DNA of 59,121 nucleotides from Chloroflexota bacterium (GTDB lineage: Bacteria > Chloroflexota > Limnocylindria > P2-11E), in contig DAIDAP010000017.1 of assembly GCA_027310565.1 (NCBI GenBank), forward strand, positions 1 through 59,121, read 5' to 3'. This document shows positions 1-10,571 of this stretch, in pieces (the first letter of the stretch is position 1; each line of letters begins with the position of its first letter). The position numbers and the translations under genes are program-made. A model generated the notes under the pieces. The model saw only the letters and a list, made by a program, of their open reading frames with translations, was not told the DNA's origin and did no database searches.

Positions 1-13
1 GGGGGGGGGGGGG
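1..13. other. Poly-G run at contig edge
   Basis: The first 13 bases are all G, followed directly by coding-like sequence. The run abuts the end of the contig, so it may be a sequencing or assembly end artefact rather than biology. The adjacent reading frame stays open through it, so it says nothing about the true start of the first gene. Confidence 0.6.
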
Positions 14-18
14 TATGG

Positions 19-1631
<1,613 letters not shown>

Positions 1632-1828
1632 CTGATTGTCGTAGCGGACGCGTGTATCAGTGCGACCCAGCGCGGTCACAATGACACGGGCTCTGGAAGG
1701 CGCACCATGTGGATGCGCCCGCTGCCGGCCGAGTCCGCCCGGCGAGCAGACGCCCTACCCAGGCGCTTGGATTCACCGCGCGGAACGGTGCTTGCCGTCG
1801 GCAGTCTCCAGTAGATGAGGATCGTCGA

Positions 1829-3097
1829 ATGAAGCTGGCTGACTTGCGACCGCGGGACCGGGCGACGCGAAGCCAGGACATCACATCGGGGCTGCTGAAC
1901 GTCGACCAGACAAGCGCGCCGGTGGTGCAGCTACGCGCCACCCGGATCACGGGCTGGTCGGCAAGCCTGTCGGCGACGCTCCGCGAGCAGGAGGTCGAGG
2001 ACCTCAACTCACTGCAGCTGGTCGCTGCTCAGCACTTCGGCATCGAGGGCTTCGCATTCGATTCGGTCTTGCGCAATCTCCAAGAGGCCGGGATCGCCAG
2101 CGTGCAGCGTCGACGCGATCGCGAGGTCCTCTATGTTGAGCAACTCGCGCTTGGAGACCTCTATCAGCGGCTTGGAGAACGCTTCGAGGCGCAACGACCA
2201 AGTGAGTTCGATGTGGCTACCCTCGCGGTCGTCGAGACGCTCGCGGCGACACCGATGCGATCCTCACGTCTGATCTCGAGTCTCGGCCTCGATCCCGAGA
2301 CGCTGGCCATGATTCGCGGTCTCGGCGAGGACGCTCAGCTAATCAAGGTGATTGACGACGTGCCGGGGGATCCGCTCCTGCATTCGCCGCTCTTCACGCT
2401 CGAGCGCCCTGACCAGCTGGCCCGAATCTTCAATGGCGCTGATGACGAGGAACTCGTCGCCGGCTTCAAGCAGATCCGCAGCTATCAGGGTCTGCCGCTT
2501 GAGCAAGCACCAGCGGCCATGCAGGCCGCGGTCAAGCGCGGACTTTTGACGGCGCCGACCGTCCGCGGAGTCAGCGGCGAGCATGCTTTTCTTTCGCTCC
2601 CGCCCGCGCCGCCGGCTGGAGTCGAAAGGGTCGTGGCCGAGAAGGCGATGGCGATTCTGGCCGCAGTGCGTTACGGGCAGCACCATGGACGTCGCTTCAA
2701 GATCAAGTGGCCAGAGCTGGTCCTCGAGAAACTTGGCGATGCTAGACGCTCGTACATGTTGAACCCTCATCCCGAGCTTGCTACCCAGTACCAAGCATTG
2801 GCGTCCATGGGGATCGTGCGTTTGGTCCCCAGCAGCAACATGTACGCGGCGCAGCTCATCCCGACTGAGGACAACAGGCGTGCATTGCGCATCGCGCTGG
2901 ACCTCATTCGCTACGGGGAACCACTCGATCAGCGCGCACAGGCGCAGCCCGAGATCGAAGCCCTGCTGCGCTCTTCGCAGCAGTACCGTGGCACGCTGTG
3001 GACAATGAAGCACCAGAAGGTGCAGGCGAGGATGTCGGACAAGACGTTCACCAAGCTCCTGGTGAGCGTTCAGGGCGGAGCGCCGCTTGACGTCTAG
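1829..3097 (+). CDS. Uncharacterised protein with winged-helix-like N-terminal half
   Basis: About 422 residues from ATG 1829 (MKLADLRPRD); a GAGGAT lies just upstream and sequence before this codon is low-complexity. The N-terminal 150 residues contain segments that read like winged helices, for example NSLQLVAAQHFGIEGFAFDSVLRNLQEAGIASVQRRRDREVL. A second similar block (TLAMIRGLGEDAQLIKVIDD) follows. No catalytic motif or membrane segment is seen. The stop lies 46 nt before the ATG of the next gene, or overlaps its alternative TTG start by 11 nt, so the two are one transcription unit. I do not recognise the family. Context (next to a nuclease-fold-like gene and facing a zinc-ribbon nuclease) is compatible with an accessory defence or mobile function but does not show it. 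Confidence 0.7.
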   Translation: MKLADLRPRDRATRSQDITSGLLNVDQTSAPVVQLRATRITGWSASLSATLREQEVEDLNSLQLVAAQHFGIEGFAFDSVLRNLQEAGIASVQRRRDREVLYVEQLALGDLYQRLGERFEAQRPSEFDVATLAVVETLAATPMRSSRLISSLGLDPETLAMIRGLGEDAQLIKVIDDVPGDPLLHSPLFTLERPDQLARIFNGADDEELVAGFKQIRSYQGLPLEQAPAAMQAAVKRGLLTAPTVRGVSGEHAFLSLPPAPPAGVERVVAEKAMAILAAVRYGQHHGRRFKIKWPELVLEKLGDARRSYMLNPHPELATQYQALASMGIVRLVPSSNMYAAQLIPTEDNRRALRIALDLIRYGEPLDQRAQAQPEIEALLRSSQQYRGTLWTMKHQKVQARMSDKTFTKLLVSVQGGAPLDV

Positions 3098-3143
3098 GAC
3101 TCCGCGTCGACATCGCGCCCAATCGCGTGCCAAGAAGGAGCCA

Positions 3144-4295
3144 ATGGCAACGCCACCGGGTGAGCTCGACTGGGGACAAAAGCTCGCCGTGCGGCGCGCC
3201 TTGCGCGTGATGGGAGCGGGGACGCGCCTGAACGTGCTCTTGGCGAACGTCTCCGAAAACCACACAAGCGTTCAACCGACGAGTTACACGGATCTCGATG
3301 TCTTTGGGATGCAGGTTCTGCCCGACTTCCGCCTCGCCTACACGCTCGCGTACTGCACGACCTCGGCGATCGGAACCGATCGCGTGCTCTGGTTAAGGGG
3401 CCTTCGCGACGAGTTCGAGGGCGCGACGGCGATCTTGGTCGCCCGCGAGATCCCCCGCAGCGCACGCGAGCTCGCAACTCGCAGCCACATCGTCCCTTTC
3501 ACCGAGCCTGAGCTCGAAGTGTGGCTCGCCACGCACACACCGCGCGTCGGTGACGCACGGCGCGCATTCGAGGCCGCGCTCGAGCCGGCGGTCGGACGGT
3601 ATCACGCCGCGCTTCGCACGCTCCCGCGCGCATTCGATCAGCTCGTTGGCTTTCGCGACTACCTGTTCCTGCAATTCGGCCCGGCGCGCGCTCTGCAGCT
3701 GACGATCGGCTATCTCAAGTCCGCACAAGGGCAGTGGCACGCGAAGGAACCGCTTCACTTGGCACTACTCCTGGACATCGCCCAGCTCTACGCGACCGCG
3801 TTGCTGGCCTGTGCGCGTCATGTGTTGGAGAACGCGATCGACCGCGAACTCGACGGTGTGGAGAACTTTGTAGGCGGGGGAATCCTAGGCCGGCGGGAGA
3901 AGCAGAACTTCGCGCGGTTGCTGACCGACCTGCTGGATGAGCTTGAGCGCGGAGGGGTACATATCACGCCGGGTATGCGCGAGACCATCCGCCCACTCCC
4001 TCACTACACCAAGGACCTCGCGCTCCTGACTCGACAACTCCTCGACGCGCCTGAGTTGGCCCAACGACTACCCTGGTACTTTGAGACGTTGCAGCTGGCT
4101 GCGCTGCAACGGACCCAGGATCTGGCCGGCAGGCTCGTCGACGCTGGCGACCCCGAGATGAGCGTCGAGCGCGCGCTACGACTCGCGCGTGAGGTGCTCT
4201 CTTTCCTCGTCCGTGAGGCGGGCCTCGACCGTGGCTTCCTCGACGCCTTCGATCAAATGCTCGCGCCTCCCCTGCTTCCACTTGGAGCCAGTTGA
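3144..4295 (+). CDS. Uncharacterised protein with degenerate PD-(D/E)XK-like segment
   Basis: About 383 residues from ATG 3144 (AAGGAG three bases upstream). A TTG at 3087 preceded by GGAG is an alternative that overlaps the previous stop. Near the N-terminus YTDLDVFGMQ is followed by LAYTLAYCTTSAIGTDRVLWLRGL. The layout resembles the core of restriction-endonuclease-fold proteins (Asp strand, then E-x-K strand), but the expected Glu and Lys are replaced (YCTT), so it would be inactive if related. The remaining 250 residues look helical. It is paired with the upstream wHTH gene and converges on the 731-residue zinc-ribbon nuclease gene 63 bp away. No family name is offered; the fold suggestion is inference from one motif. 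Confidence 0.65.
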   Translation: MATPPGELDWGQKLAVRRALRVMGAGTRLNVLLANVSENHTSVQPTSYTDLDVFGMQVLPDFRLAYTLAYCTTSAIGTDRVLWLRGLRDEFEGATAILVAREIPRSARELATRSHIVPFTEPELEVWLATHTPRVGDARRAFEAALEPAVGRYHAALRTLPRAFDQLVGFRDYLFLQFGPARALQLTIGYLKSAQGQWHAKEPLHLALLLDIAQLYATALLACARHVLENAIDRELDGVENFVGGGILGRREKQNFARLLTDLLDELERGGVHITPGMRETIRPLPHYTKDLALLTRQLLDAPELAQRLPWYFETLQLAALQRTQDLAGRLVDAGDPEMSVERALRLAREVLSFLVREAGLDRGFLDAFDQMLAPPLLPLGAS

Positions 4296-4358
4296 TCGAC
4301 ACCATCAGGACCGCTCTTCCATGAGCGCCCTCTTGACACCTGCTGAAACACAACCGAG

Positions 4359-6554
4359 CTATTGATGCGCTTCGACAAGGCCTCGTCGCTGAACGCGGAC
4401 CGGCAGCGCCACACGGCTGAGGAGGTGGTCCCGTACGAGGAGCTCGACAAGTGGATTGCCCGAGACTGCCACAGATTGCGCGGCCTCAAGGAGGGAGGTG
4501 GCGGTTTCGGACCAGCGGGCCGCGCCGGTCGCGAAGATCGCGTAGCCCTCGAGACGTCGTGCCGCGCCGACCGTACGCGTGACCTCTGACGCGTCGAGCT
4601 CGCTGCCGTCTTTCACCTCAAGAACCGCTGGCTCGCGGTCGACGGTCATGATCGCGTCGAGTTCGCCAAGATCCGCTACGAGATGCCCGAGGGTGAACCG
4701 GAAGCGGTACGCCGCGCGCGAAGCTAGCAGCCTGAGCGTGAGGATCGCGGGAAGCACGCCCTGATTGATCGGTCGTTGCAGAAGCCCGTTCAGCCGGTAC
4801 TCCCACGTCGGTTCAAGGTGTCCGTAGCGCAGGCTCCGGAGCCCGAACGGGAAGGGCGCGCGACAGCTCTGGCACGTCATCGCGGTGCGGATCTCGTCGA
4901 CGATGCGCCACTCGGACATACCGCAACTGGGACACTGGACGCGGATCCCAGCGAAGACGAGGCGCGCGCTCACCAAACGATCGAGAGCGGGCGCGATGTC
5001 GGCCTTGCCGCGTCGCGGCTCGCCCTGCCAGACGCGCGAAGAGATCTCCTCGAGCCCGAGCGCTGTCCGTTCGTCCTGAACCGGGCGTCCGCTCTCGGCA
5101 AGGGCGACCTCGGCGAGCGCGCGCAGGATGCGCAGGGCGATGTCGTCCTGGAGGATTGAAGCTCCCTGCAGGCCGCCGACCAGACCGAGCGTCCGCTGCG
5201 CCAGTTCACCCCACGCGCTTTGCTCGCCGGGTAGACCGCGGCGTACCGTCAGCGTTCGCAGCACCTCGGCGTCGCTGGGCAGTTTGATCGGGAACTCGGA
5301 TGGACTGAAACTCCCAATCCAGGTGAAGTCCGCACCGCTAGCGCGCGCGTTGGGATGGACGAGCTGAGCAAGAGCGGGCTCCCGCGGCATCATGAGCGGT
5401 GGGAAGTCCACCAGATCCAGCGCGGTCGAACCCTCCGCTCGCGCGACCGCGTCCGGCGGTGCAAGTCTGAGTCGCAACTCGCCTCTGACCGTGATGGGGT
5501 ACTCGCGAGAGGTCGAGACGGCGAGACGCACGAACTCGGGGAGTGGAACGATTCCGAAGCCGACGTCCGCCGGCTCGTCGGCTCGACGGCGTGGGGCCGG
5601 CCACGAGTAGTGTGCGCTGATTGTGTGCTCCTTGCGCTCGACGAACGCGTACAGCTTGGGGAGTGCGGCCCGCGCCTCAGCGATCGTCTCGCGGTAGCAG
5701 GCGACGAATACGTCAGGTTCCGTCGTGCGCTCCTCACCAATACCGTGCCTAATCAACGGCTCGAGCGGCGCGAGCTCATCGCGGCTGGCCCAGAGCGGCC
5801 ACGGAACGACGCGAACGTGATAGGGCTTGTGTAGCGCTCGCATGTTCCAGAAGAGCGCGATACTCGATACGTCCTCGGGTGAGTGGAGCGGGACGAAGAT
5901 CCAGCGAAACGGCATCTGGCTCTCACCCGACTCCAGACGCACGCCATGCGCAGTCGAATCGATCAGCGTGTTCTCTGCCATAACCTGCGACATCACGCGA
6001 TCGATAGGCATCGGCCACGCCCCATCAGCATCGACGCGGATCTCATCGCCCTCGATTTCGAGGAGCGCATCCATGTCCTGTTCGACGAGTGATGGCGCCT
6101 CATCGCCCCAAGCCGCCGCCTGCCAGAGCAAGGCATTTCCAGGTGCCGCGACGGGTGTGGTGCCGATTCCCGACAGAACAAAGGGACGGCGGGCATGCGC
6201 AGGAACCAGATGGCGACGGACGGTCGCGATCTCAATGTGGGTTGTTGCTCGCAGTCGCTCCATCCGCGCTACTTGCGTATCGCCATTCCCGCCGGCAACG
6301 AAGATGGTGTCCGGACTGAGGGCGTGGAGCAGCCACCAAGTGTCACCGTTCCACGCCCCGCTGAGATCTGCGCGTTCGACGGCGATCAGGTCGAAGATCC
6401 CGCCCCAGCACTTGCTGGCGAAACGGATGACATCCCGGCAAGTGGCCACGTCCCCTTCGCGCACGGAGTAGGCGCGCCTCAGGGGGCGGTAATTCAACTG
6501 GGCGGGCATCGCCGCGAGCGCGGCGAAGTCACCGCTCACGAGGTCGACACTCAT
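4359..6554 (-). CDS. Large uncharacterised protein: zinc ribbon plus C-terminal PD-(D/E)XK nuclease-like domain
   Basis: 731 residues, ATG start, TAG stop. The first 480 residues are unrecognised (RDVIRFASKCWGGIFDLIAV early, many beta-like segments). A four-Cys zinc ribbon follows (CPSCGMSEW then CQSCRAPFPFG, about residues 554-583). The C-terminal 130 residues contain DLGELDAIMTVD followed by PAVLEVKDGSELDASEV, the D...E-x-K arrangement of a PD-(D/E)XK nuclease, then a helix and the strand YAIFATGAA. Cysteine ribbon plus nuclease suggests nucleic-acid targeting. It faces the two-gene unit at 1829-4295 and stands upstream of an unrelated ABC exporter on the same strand. It could be the effector of an undescribed defence system; that is inference. 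Confidence 0.75.
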   Translation of the reverse strand: MSVDLVSGDFAALAAMPAQLNYRPLRRAYSVREGDVATCRDVIRFASKCWGGIFDLIAVERADLSGAWNGDTWWLLHALSPDTIFVAGGNGDTQVARMERLRATTHIEIATVRRHLVPAHARRPFVLSGIGTTPVAAPGNALLWQAAAWGDEAPSLVEQDMDALLEIEGDEIRVDADGAWPMPIDRVMSQVMAENTLIDSTAHGVRLESGESQMPFRWIFVPLHSPEDVSSIALFWNMRALHKPYHVRVVPWPLWASRDELAPLEPLIRHGIGEERTTEPDVFVACYRETIAEARAALPKLYAFVERKEHTISAHYSWPAPRRRADEPADVGFGIVPLPEFVRLAVSTSREYPITVRGELRLRLAPPDAVARAEGSTALDLVDFPPLMMPREPALAQLVHPNARASGADFTWIGSFSPSEFPIKLPSDAEVLRTLTVRRGLPGEQSAWGELAQRTLGLVGGLQGASILQDDIALRILRALAEVALAESGRPVQDERTALGLEEISSRVWQGEPRRGKADIAPALDRLVSARLVFAGIRVQCPSCGMSEWRIVDEIRTAMTCQSCRAPFPFGLRSLRYGHLEPTWEYRLNGLLQRPINQGVLPAILTLRLLASRAAYRFRFTLGHLVADLGELDAIMTVDREPAVLEVKDGSELDASEVTRTVGAARRLEGYAIFATGAARWSETATSLLEAAQSVAVSGNPLVELLVRDHLLSRVALPVRVQRRGLVEAHQ

Positions 6555-6959
6555 GCACTGTCTCTATCGGAATGTCTCGCGCACAACCGAAACTTCCTCT
6601 CGTCGTTCTCGAGAGCGACCAGCTTCCGCGGAGTAGCGAACGGCGAACTGCGTGGACATGCGCACAGCCACGTCGAGGTCGTTCGCGCCAGCGCACCGCG
6701 TGGGGGCGTGCATCCGCTCGACAGACACAGAATCCGGGCTGGAAGCCGTGTGTTCCTTGAGGTATCCCACGCTCACAGCGTATCGGCCACGGCATGCCGT
6801 ATGGCATCATCGGTCCCGCGACCCACACGGTCAACGCGGTCTCGAGGTCGGAGATGTCTTCGCGCTTGGAGCACCGCCCAGCCGCCCAGCGCAGTTCGGG
6901 TCACGCCACTTCGAAGTGACTCTTGATGAGCATGAATTGGCAGCGCTGCCAACTCGTCG
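6555..6959. other. Intergenic stretch with no convincing gene
   Basis: About 405 bases between the 731-residue gene and the ABC permease, both on the minus strand. A 70-codon minus-strand reading frame (6564-6776, GTG start) ends 9 bases before the large gene, and pieces of protein-like sequence occur in other frames (EDISDLETALTVWVAG around 6810-6860). None forms a complete gene. It may be decayed coding sequence. No clear terminator or repeat is seen. Confidence 0.4.
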
Positions 6960-7986
6960 CTACGGTCGGCGCCGTCGCACGAGCCAAAAAGCCGTGGGCA
7001 GAGAGATGAGGCCAACAGCGCCGAAGATCGCGGCGTCATAAGACGCCCAGCCCAGGGCCATCTCATCGGTGATTCCGACGATCAACAGCCGATAGCCGTG
7101 AGCATCCAGCCACACAGCGGCGGCGACGTCTTGAGAATCGTTGGCCCGCGGGAGTGGCACACCCGCTGCCGTTGCGATCCTCCGAGCCTCCTGAAAGGAG
7201 ATTCGCTTTCCGTCGGGGGCTCTCCACTCGTACCCAGTTGTGATCGAACGCGGAGCAACGACAACCTCCCCTCCTGCCGGCGGCGCTTCGCCGATGACGA
7301 CCGGCGCGAGGCCAGCTCTCCATGCATCTCTGACCAACCCCGTCGCGGTCAGCAGTGAGAAGCAAAGAGCAGCCCCAAGTAGGAACGCAGGTAGCGCGCG
7401 TCCGACGACGGCGCCCGTGAATAGGCCGATGCCGAACGCCGCAAACGCGCGGATGAGAACGAGCGGCCCGTGAAGACCGAGGTCCAACGACGCACTCCAG
7501 CCCCACGCGGCGCGATCCGCCGCGACGGGACCTGCAGCAAATGCAGCGAGCGCTACGCCGGGGCCGAGCACCAAGGCGACCGGCGCAAGCTGCCGGGCCA
7601 GCCAGCTCGCTCGGGAGGGGAAGAGCGACCAAGCAGTCTGCGCGGTCCGTGCCTCCAACTCACGTGCGACAAGGGGGACGCCACCGAGGAGCCCCACGAC
7701 GAATGGGAGCAAGGGCATCGCCGCAAGTAGGGATGGGTCCTTGACCATTGAAAATGCCTTCGCCGGCATGAAGCACGGATCCCCACTCCCGCATCGCGCC
7801 GACGCACTCTTCGCGTCCCGCGGGTCCCGTGATGAGCCAGTCATCGATACACCGAGCGGAGACCCCGAGAGCGGTGAGACGAAGTTCAGTCACGAGCGCC
7901 CAAGAGGCAACGGCGATCGCGGCGAGTGTTGCGAACGCAACCTCGAAACGGTGCTGCTTCAGAGTCACCAGTGCGGCTGGGATCAT
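6960..7986 (-). pseudogene. ABC-2-type transporter permease, frameshifted
   Basis: The N-terminus starts at ATG 7986, which shares its A with the TGA of the ATPase gene. It runs in one frame through a first membrane helix (FEVAFATLAAIAVASWALV) to about 7760. The rest of the protein continues in another frame: LLPFVVGLLGGVPLVARELEARTAQTAWSLFPSR and five further hydrophobic segments down to the TGA at 6960. The switch falls near the TTTT of GGCATTTTCAATGG (minus strand, about 7750-7760) and needs one extra base. Joined, the product is about 340 residues with six membrane spans, a usual size for permeases of this exporter type. It is either a real loss of function or a homopolymer error. The ATPase upstream is intact. 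Confidence 0.75.
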
Positions 7987-8837
7987 CAAGCGGCCTCCGC
8001 TCGGCTTCGGCGAACCGAGGCAAGATGACCGAGCACGACTTCCTCGAGCGTCGCGCTTCCCGACTGCGCTGACCGTATGAGGGCCAGTTGTTCACCGTGG
8101 GGCCCGCTAAAGAACCCGACGGCGTCCTGCCCAGCCGTCTCACTCGCACGGATCGTCGAGTACTCGGCCTTCGCGCGCTCTATGGGCGAGTCTAGGATGA
8201 CCTGGCCATCGCCGAGGACAACGAGGTGATCGCAGACCTGCTCGACGTCCCCGACGATGTGTGATGAGAGGACCGCAGTCGCCCCTCCGGCTCGTACATC
8301 GACGACCAGTCTTGCTAGGAAATCTCGTCGTGCAAGTGGATCGAGGCTGGCGAGCGGCTCATCGAGGAGTAGCAGCTGCGACCGCGTGCCCAGAGCGAGA
8401 GCGAGTGCGACCTGTGCCTGCTCGCCACCGGACAGCTCTCCGACCATGCGTGTCGGTGCGAGACCGACGGCAGCCAATTGGGCGATGGCAGATGACCGAT
8501 CGAAGGCCTGCCGCGCCGCGGCCGCGATCGTGAGGTGATCCGCGATGCTGAGGCCGCGGTACAGCGACGCCGTCTGCGGCACGTATCCGACGTTCCGCAC
8601 GACCGTGGCGGGCGCTCGCGACGGGTCGACACCGAACACCAGCACGCGGCCTTCGTCGGGCCGCTCGAATCCGATACAGGACCGAATGAGTGTGGACTTG
8701 CCGGCTCCGTTCGGGCCCACGAGGGCAGTGATCGATCCCTTAGGTAGCGTGAAGGACGCGTTCCGGACGGCCCATGGGCGATTCCGCTTGTACCTGCGCC
8801 CGAACCCTTCGATGCGTAGAGGAACGGTATCGAGCAC
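7986..8837 (-). CDS. ABC transporter ATP-binding protein
   Basis: 283 residues from GTG 8837, chosen because AGGGAGGAAAGC lies immediately upstream and the family homology begins there (LRIEGFGRRYKRN). Walker A GPNGAGKST near residue 42, Q-loop YVPQT, signature LSGGEQAQ, Walker B LLLLDEPLASLDP and the switch His in SSHI are all present, so it should hydrolyse ATP. The C-terminal 70 residues match the accessory tail of exporter ATPases. Its stop overlaps the permease ATG by one base and it lies 50 bases after the membrane-anchored hypothetical gene, giving a three-gene operon. The substrate is unknown. Confidence 0.9.
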   Translation of the reverse strand: MLDTVPLRIEGFGRRYKRNRPWAVRNASFTLPKGSITALVGPNGAGKSTLIRSCIGFERPDEGRVLVFGVDPSRAPATVVRNVGYVPQTASLYRGLSIADHLTIAAAARQAFDRSSAIAQLAAVGLAPTRMVGELSGGEQAQVALALALGTRSQLLLLDEPLASLDPLARRDFLARLVVDVRAGGATAVLSSHIVGDVEQVCDHLVVLGDGQVILDSPIERAKAEYSTIRASETAGQDAVGFFSGPHGEQLALIRSAQSGSATLEEVVLGHLASVRRSRAEAA

Positions 8838-8887
8838 GCTTTCCTCCCTGACACTCTGCGCTCGCTTCGACGCACGCCACGGGGTGT

Positions 8888-9541
8888 TCACTGGCCAGCG
8901 ATGAAGTAACGCCGCTGCCCATCTGCGGACCAGCCGGTCCCAGAGTAGATAAAGCAACCCTGCGCCACGTGTTGCTTGATCTGCTCTTGTTGGTCGAGCG
9001 GACCGCCGATCGGACCATCCGTCCGTAGTTCCCATCCGAGTTCGCCCACGTCCTCAAGCGCCGCGCTCACCACTGCAGCGGCCTGGTCCTTCGTGAGGCA
9101 CTCAGCCAGAAGTCGGGCCGCGACTGCAGCCAGGGTCTGTTTCACCTCAGGCCGCAGGGCCATGATCAGGACGACGCGGTGTCCAACCGTGTCTATCGTC
9201 GAACTGACGCAACCGTCACTCCTGACGCCAGTCCCTCGCGCCACGGACCAGTCCCGGTACCCAAGCTCGAGGAGACGTGGGCCTATTGCCTCCTCGGCTT
9301 GGGTACCGGTAACGCAGGGATGACCTGCGAAGACAGCTGCGATGGCGGTCTTGAGATCAGCGGGCGGGGCGGGATCGGCGAGCCACGGCCGGGGCTCCGC
9401 GCCCGCCCTCGAGAACGCTGAGCCGAGGAACCCGATGGCGACCACGACGACCGCCACCGCGATGCGTCGAGTGGCGAGGCGCCACCCCCCACGGTGTGCA
9501 GATGGTCCGAGTCTTCGTCCGTGACGAGTTTCGGCGTTCAT
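8888..9541 (-). CDS. Membrane-anchored hypothetical protein, ABC operon
   Basis: 217 residues. Residues 1-25 are basic, 26-45 form one membrane segment (RIAVAVVVVAIGFLGSAF), and the rest is an exported domain with four Cys (HPCVTG, SDGCVSS, AECLTK, QGCFIY) that could form disulfides. No family is recognised. It is first in the operon with the ABC ATPase and permease, so it may be an exported accessory or partner of that transporter. No function can be read from the sequence. Confidence 0.65.
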   Translation of the reverse strand: MNAETRHGRRLGPSAHRGGWRLATRRIAVAVVVVAIGFLGSAFSRAGAEPRPWLADPAPPADLKTAIAAVFAGHPCVTGTQAEEAIGPRLLELGYRDWSVARGTGVRSDGCVSSTIDTVGHRVVLIMALRPEVKQTLAAVAARLLAECLTKDQAAAVVSAALEDVGELGWELRTDGPIGGPLDQQEQIKQHVAQGCFIYSGTGWSADGQRRYFIAGQ

Positions 9542-9581
9542 CGCAGCCCGACGATTCCGACGCCCCTACCAGCGACGATCG

Positions 9582-9992
9582 CTAGCAGGCATTGTCGTCG
9601 GCGCCAACTTGGTGCGAGCTAAACGTGTCGCGCAAGAAGAAGTTGATGGAGGTGTACCCGTAGAACGAATCAACGCAGAACGAGCTTCCCGACTGGTTCG
9701 CGTCTCCGTGGAACGTCACGTCCTGGGCGGAGTACCAGTTCTGCATCGAGTTGATCGAGTCATTGATCGACTGGCCGTTGCTGTTGTAATAGACATCGCC
9801 TGAGTAGTTGGAGTCGCTGTCGTTCGTGGTCGCGTGAGGATCTGCGTAGTTGTCGTTGGCGAACACACATACGAGGTAACTGCTGCCGCAGCTCTCCCCG
9901 AAGCTACTCCACGCCGTCGCGCTGAATGCCCAACTTCCGCTCAGAAGAAGGGCGAGCATGGTGGGGTACGCGAGTCGCCTAAGAACTGACAT
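9582..9992 (-). CDS. Small secreted protein, peptidase-inhibitor I36/beta-gamma-crystallin-like
   Basis: 136 residues from ATG 9992, preceded by GGAGGAG at a 4-base distance. A Sec signal (RRLAYPTMLALLLSGSWAFSATAWS) is followed by a compact Cys-containing domain: SCGSSYLVCVFANDNYAD, then NDSINSMQNW, which resembles the Greek-key pattern of the I36 inhibitor family (C-x-YVC-x-F-x-N-x-NF ... SS-x-x-N). Four Cys follow the signal. It is probably extracellular. Neighbour 10117-10476 is another short secreted protein on the same strand. The I36 assignment rests on pattern similarity only. Confidence 0.65.
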   Translation of the reverse strand: MSVLRRLAYPTMLALLLSGSWAFSATAWSSFGESCGSSYLVCVFANDNYADPHATTNDSDSNYSGDVYYNSNGQSINDSINSMQNWYSAQDVTFHGDANQSGSSFCVDSFYGYTSINFFLRDTFSSHQVGADDNAC

Positions 9993-10116
9993 CTCACTCC
10001 TCCGTGATTCGGAATCAGTCAGGTGCCTAGAGGTCAGACTGAGCGTGAGCTTCTTGCCGCAAGGTCTAGAACGCGCGAGTGCGCAATCGTCACCTCCTCT
10101 GCCGCTCGGTTTCACG

Positions 10117-10476
10117 TCACCAGACCAGCGTCTGAGTCGAGCAGGTCGCCGATGAGCCTGCGGACCTCACGTAAGCCGTCTGCGTGAAGGTGCCGGTCGT
10201 CTGGAACCAGTGCGCGAACGTCGCCTGCGGACCGGTGACCGAAGCGGCGTCGACCCAGCCGTCGCCATAGGCGAAGGAGATCGAGTAGCTGCCGTTCCCG
10301 CCGAAGAGATGAACGACGTAGCGCGCCTGCGCGCCGAGCGAGATGCTCGGCGTCTGGTTGTCGATTGAGCAGTCGGTGACCTCTGACAACGTGCCCGCAC
10401 GACTCGTCGATGCGCCAACGAACTGTCCGGCGAGGATGAGCGCCAGAACGGCGAGTGTCCTGATCCGAACGGGCAA
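10117..10476 (-). CDS. Small secreted hypothetical protein, Ig/PKD-like
   Basis: 119 residues from TTG 10476 (AGGGAAGAAGG upstream). The N-terminus RIRTLAVLALILAGQFVGASTSRA is a signal peptide. The mature part is beta-rich with a central GGNGSYSISFAYGDGW, which recalls PKD or Ig-like folds, and two Cys (TDCSID, ATCST) suited to a disulfide. No enzymatic motif is present. It precedes the I36-like gene on the same strand and is divergent from the ECF sigma gene, so both secreted genes could be targets of that sigma factor (inference). Confidence 0.55.
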   Translation of the reverse strand: MPVRIRTLAVLALILAGQFVGASTSRAGTLSEVTDCSIDNQTPSISLGAQARYVVHLFGGNGSYSISFAYGDGWVDAASVTGPQATFAHWFQTTGTFTQTAYVRSAGSSATCSTQTLVW

Positions 10477-10571
10477 ACCCTTCTTCCCTCTCTCCAGTGC
10501 GTGCCGGAAGCGTTCTCTTGCTCGGTACGTCGCTGAAGGGGCCGAGAAGTTGCACGCCCGTTCAGGCACCC

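Noticed and set aside
6564-6776. 70-codon gene before the 731-residue gene
   Set aside because: No motif, no ribosome binding site; too weak to call.
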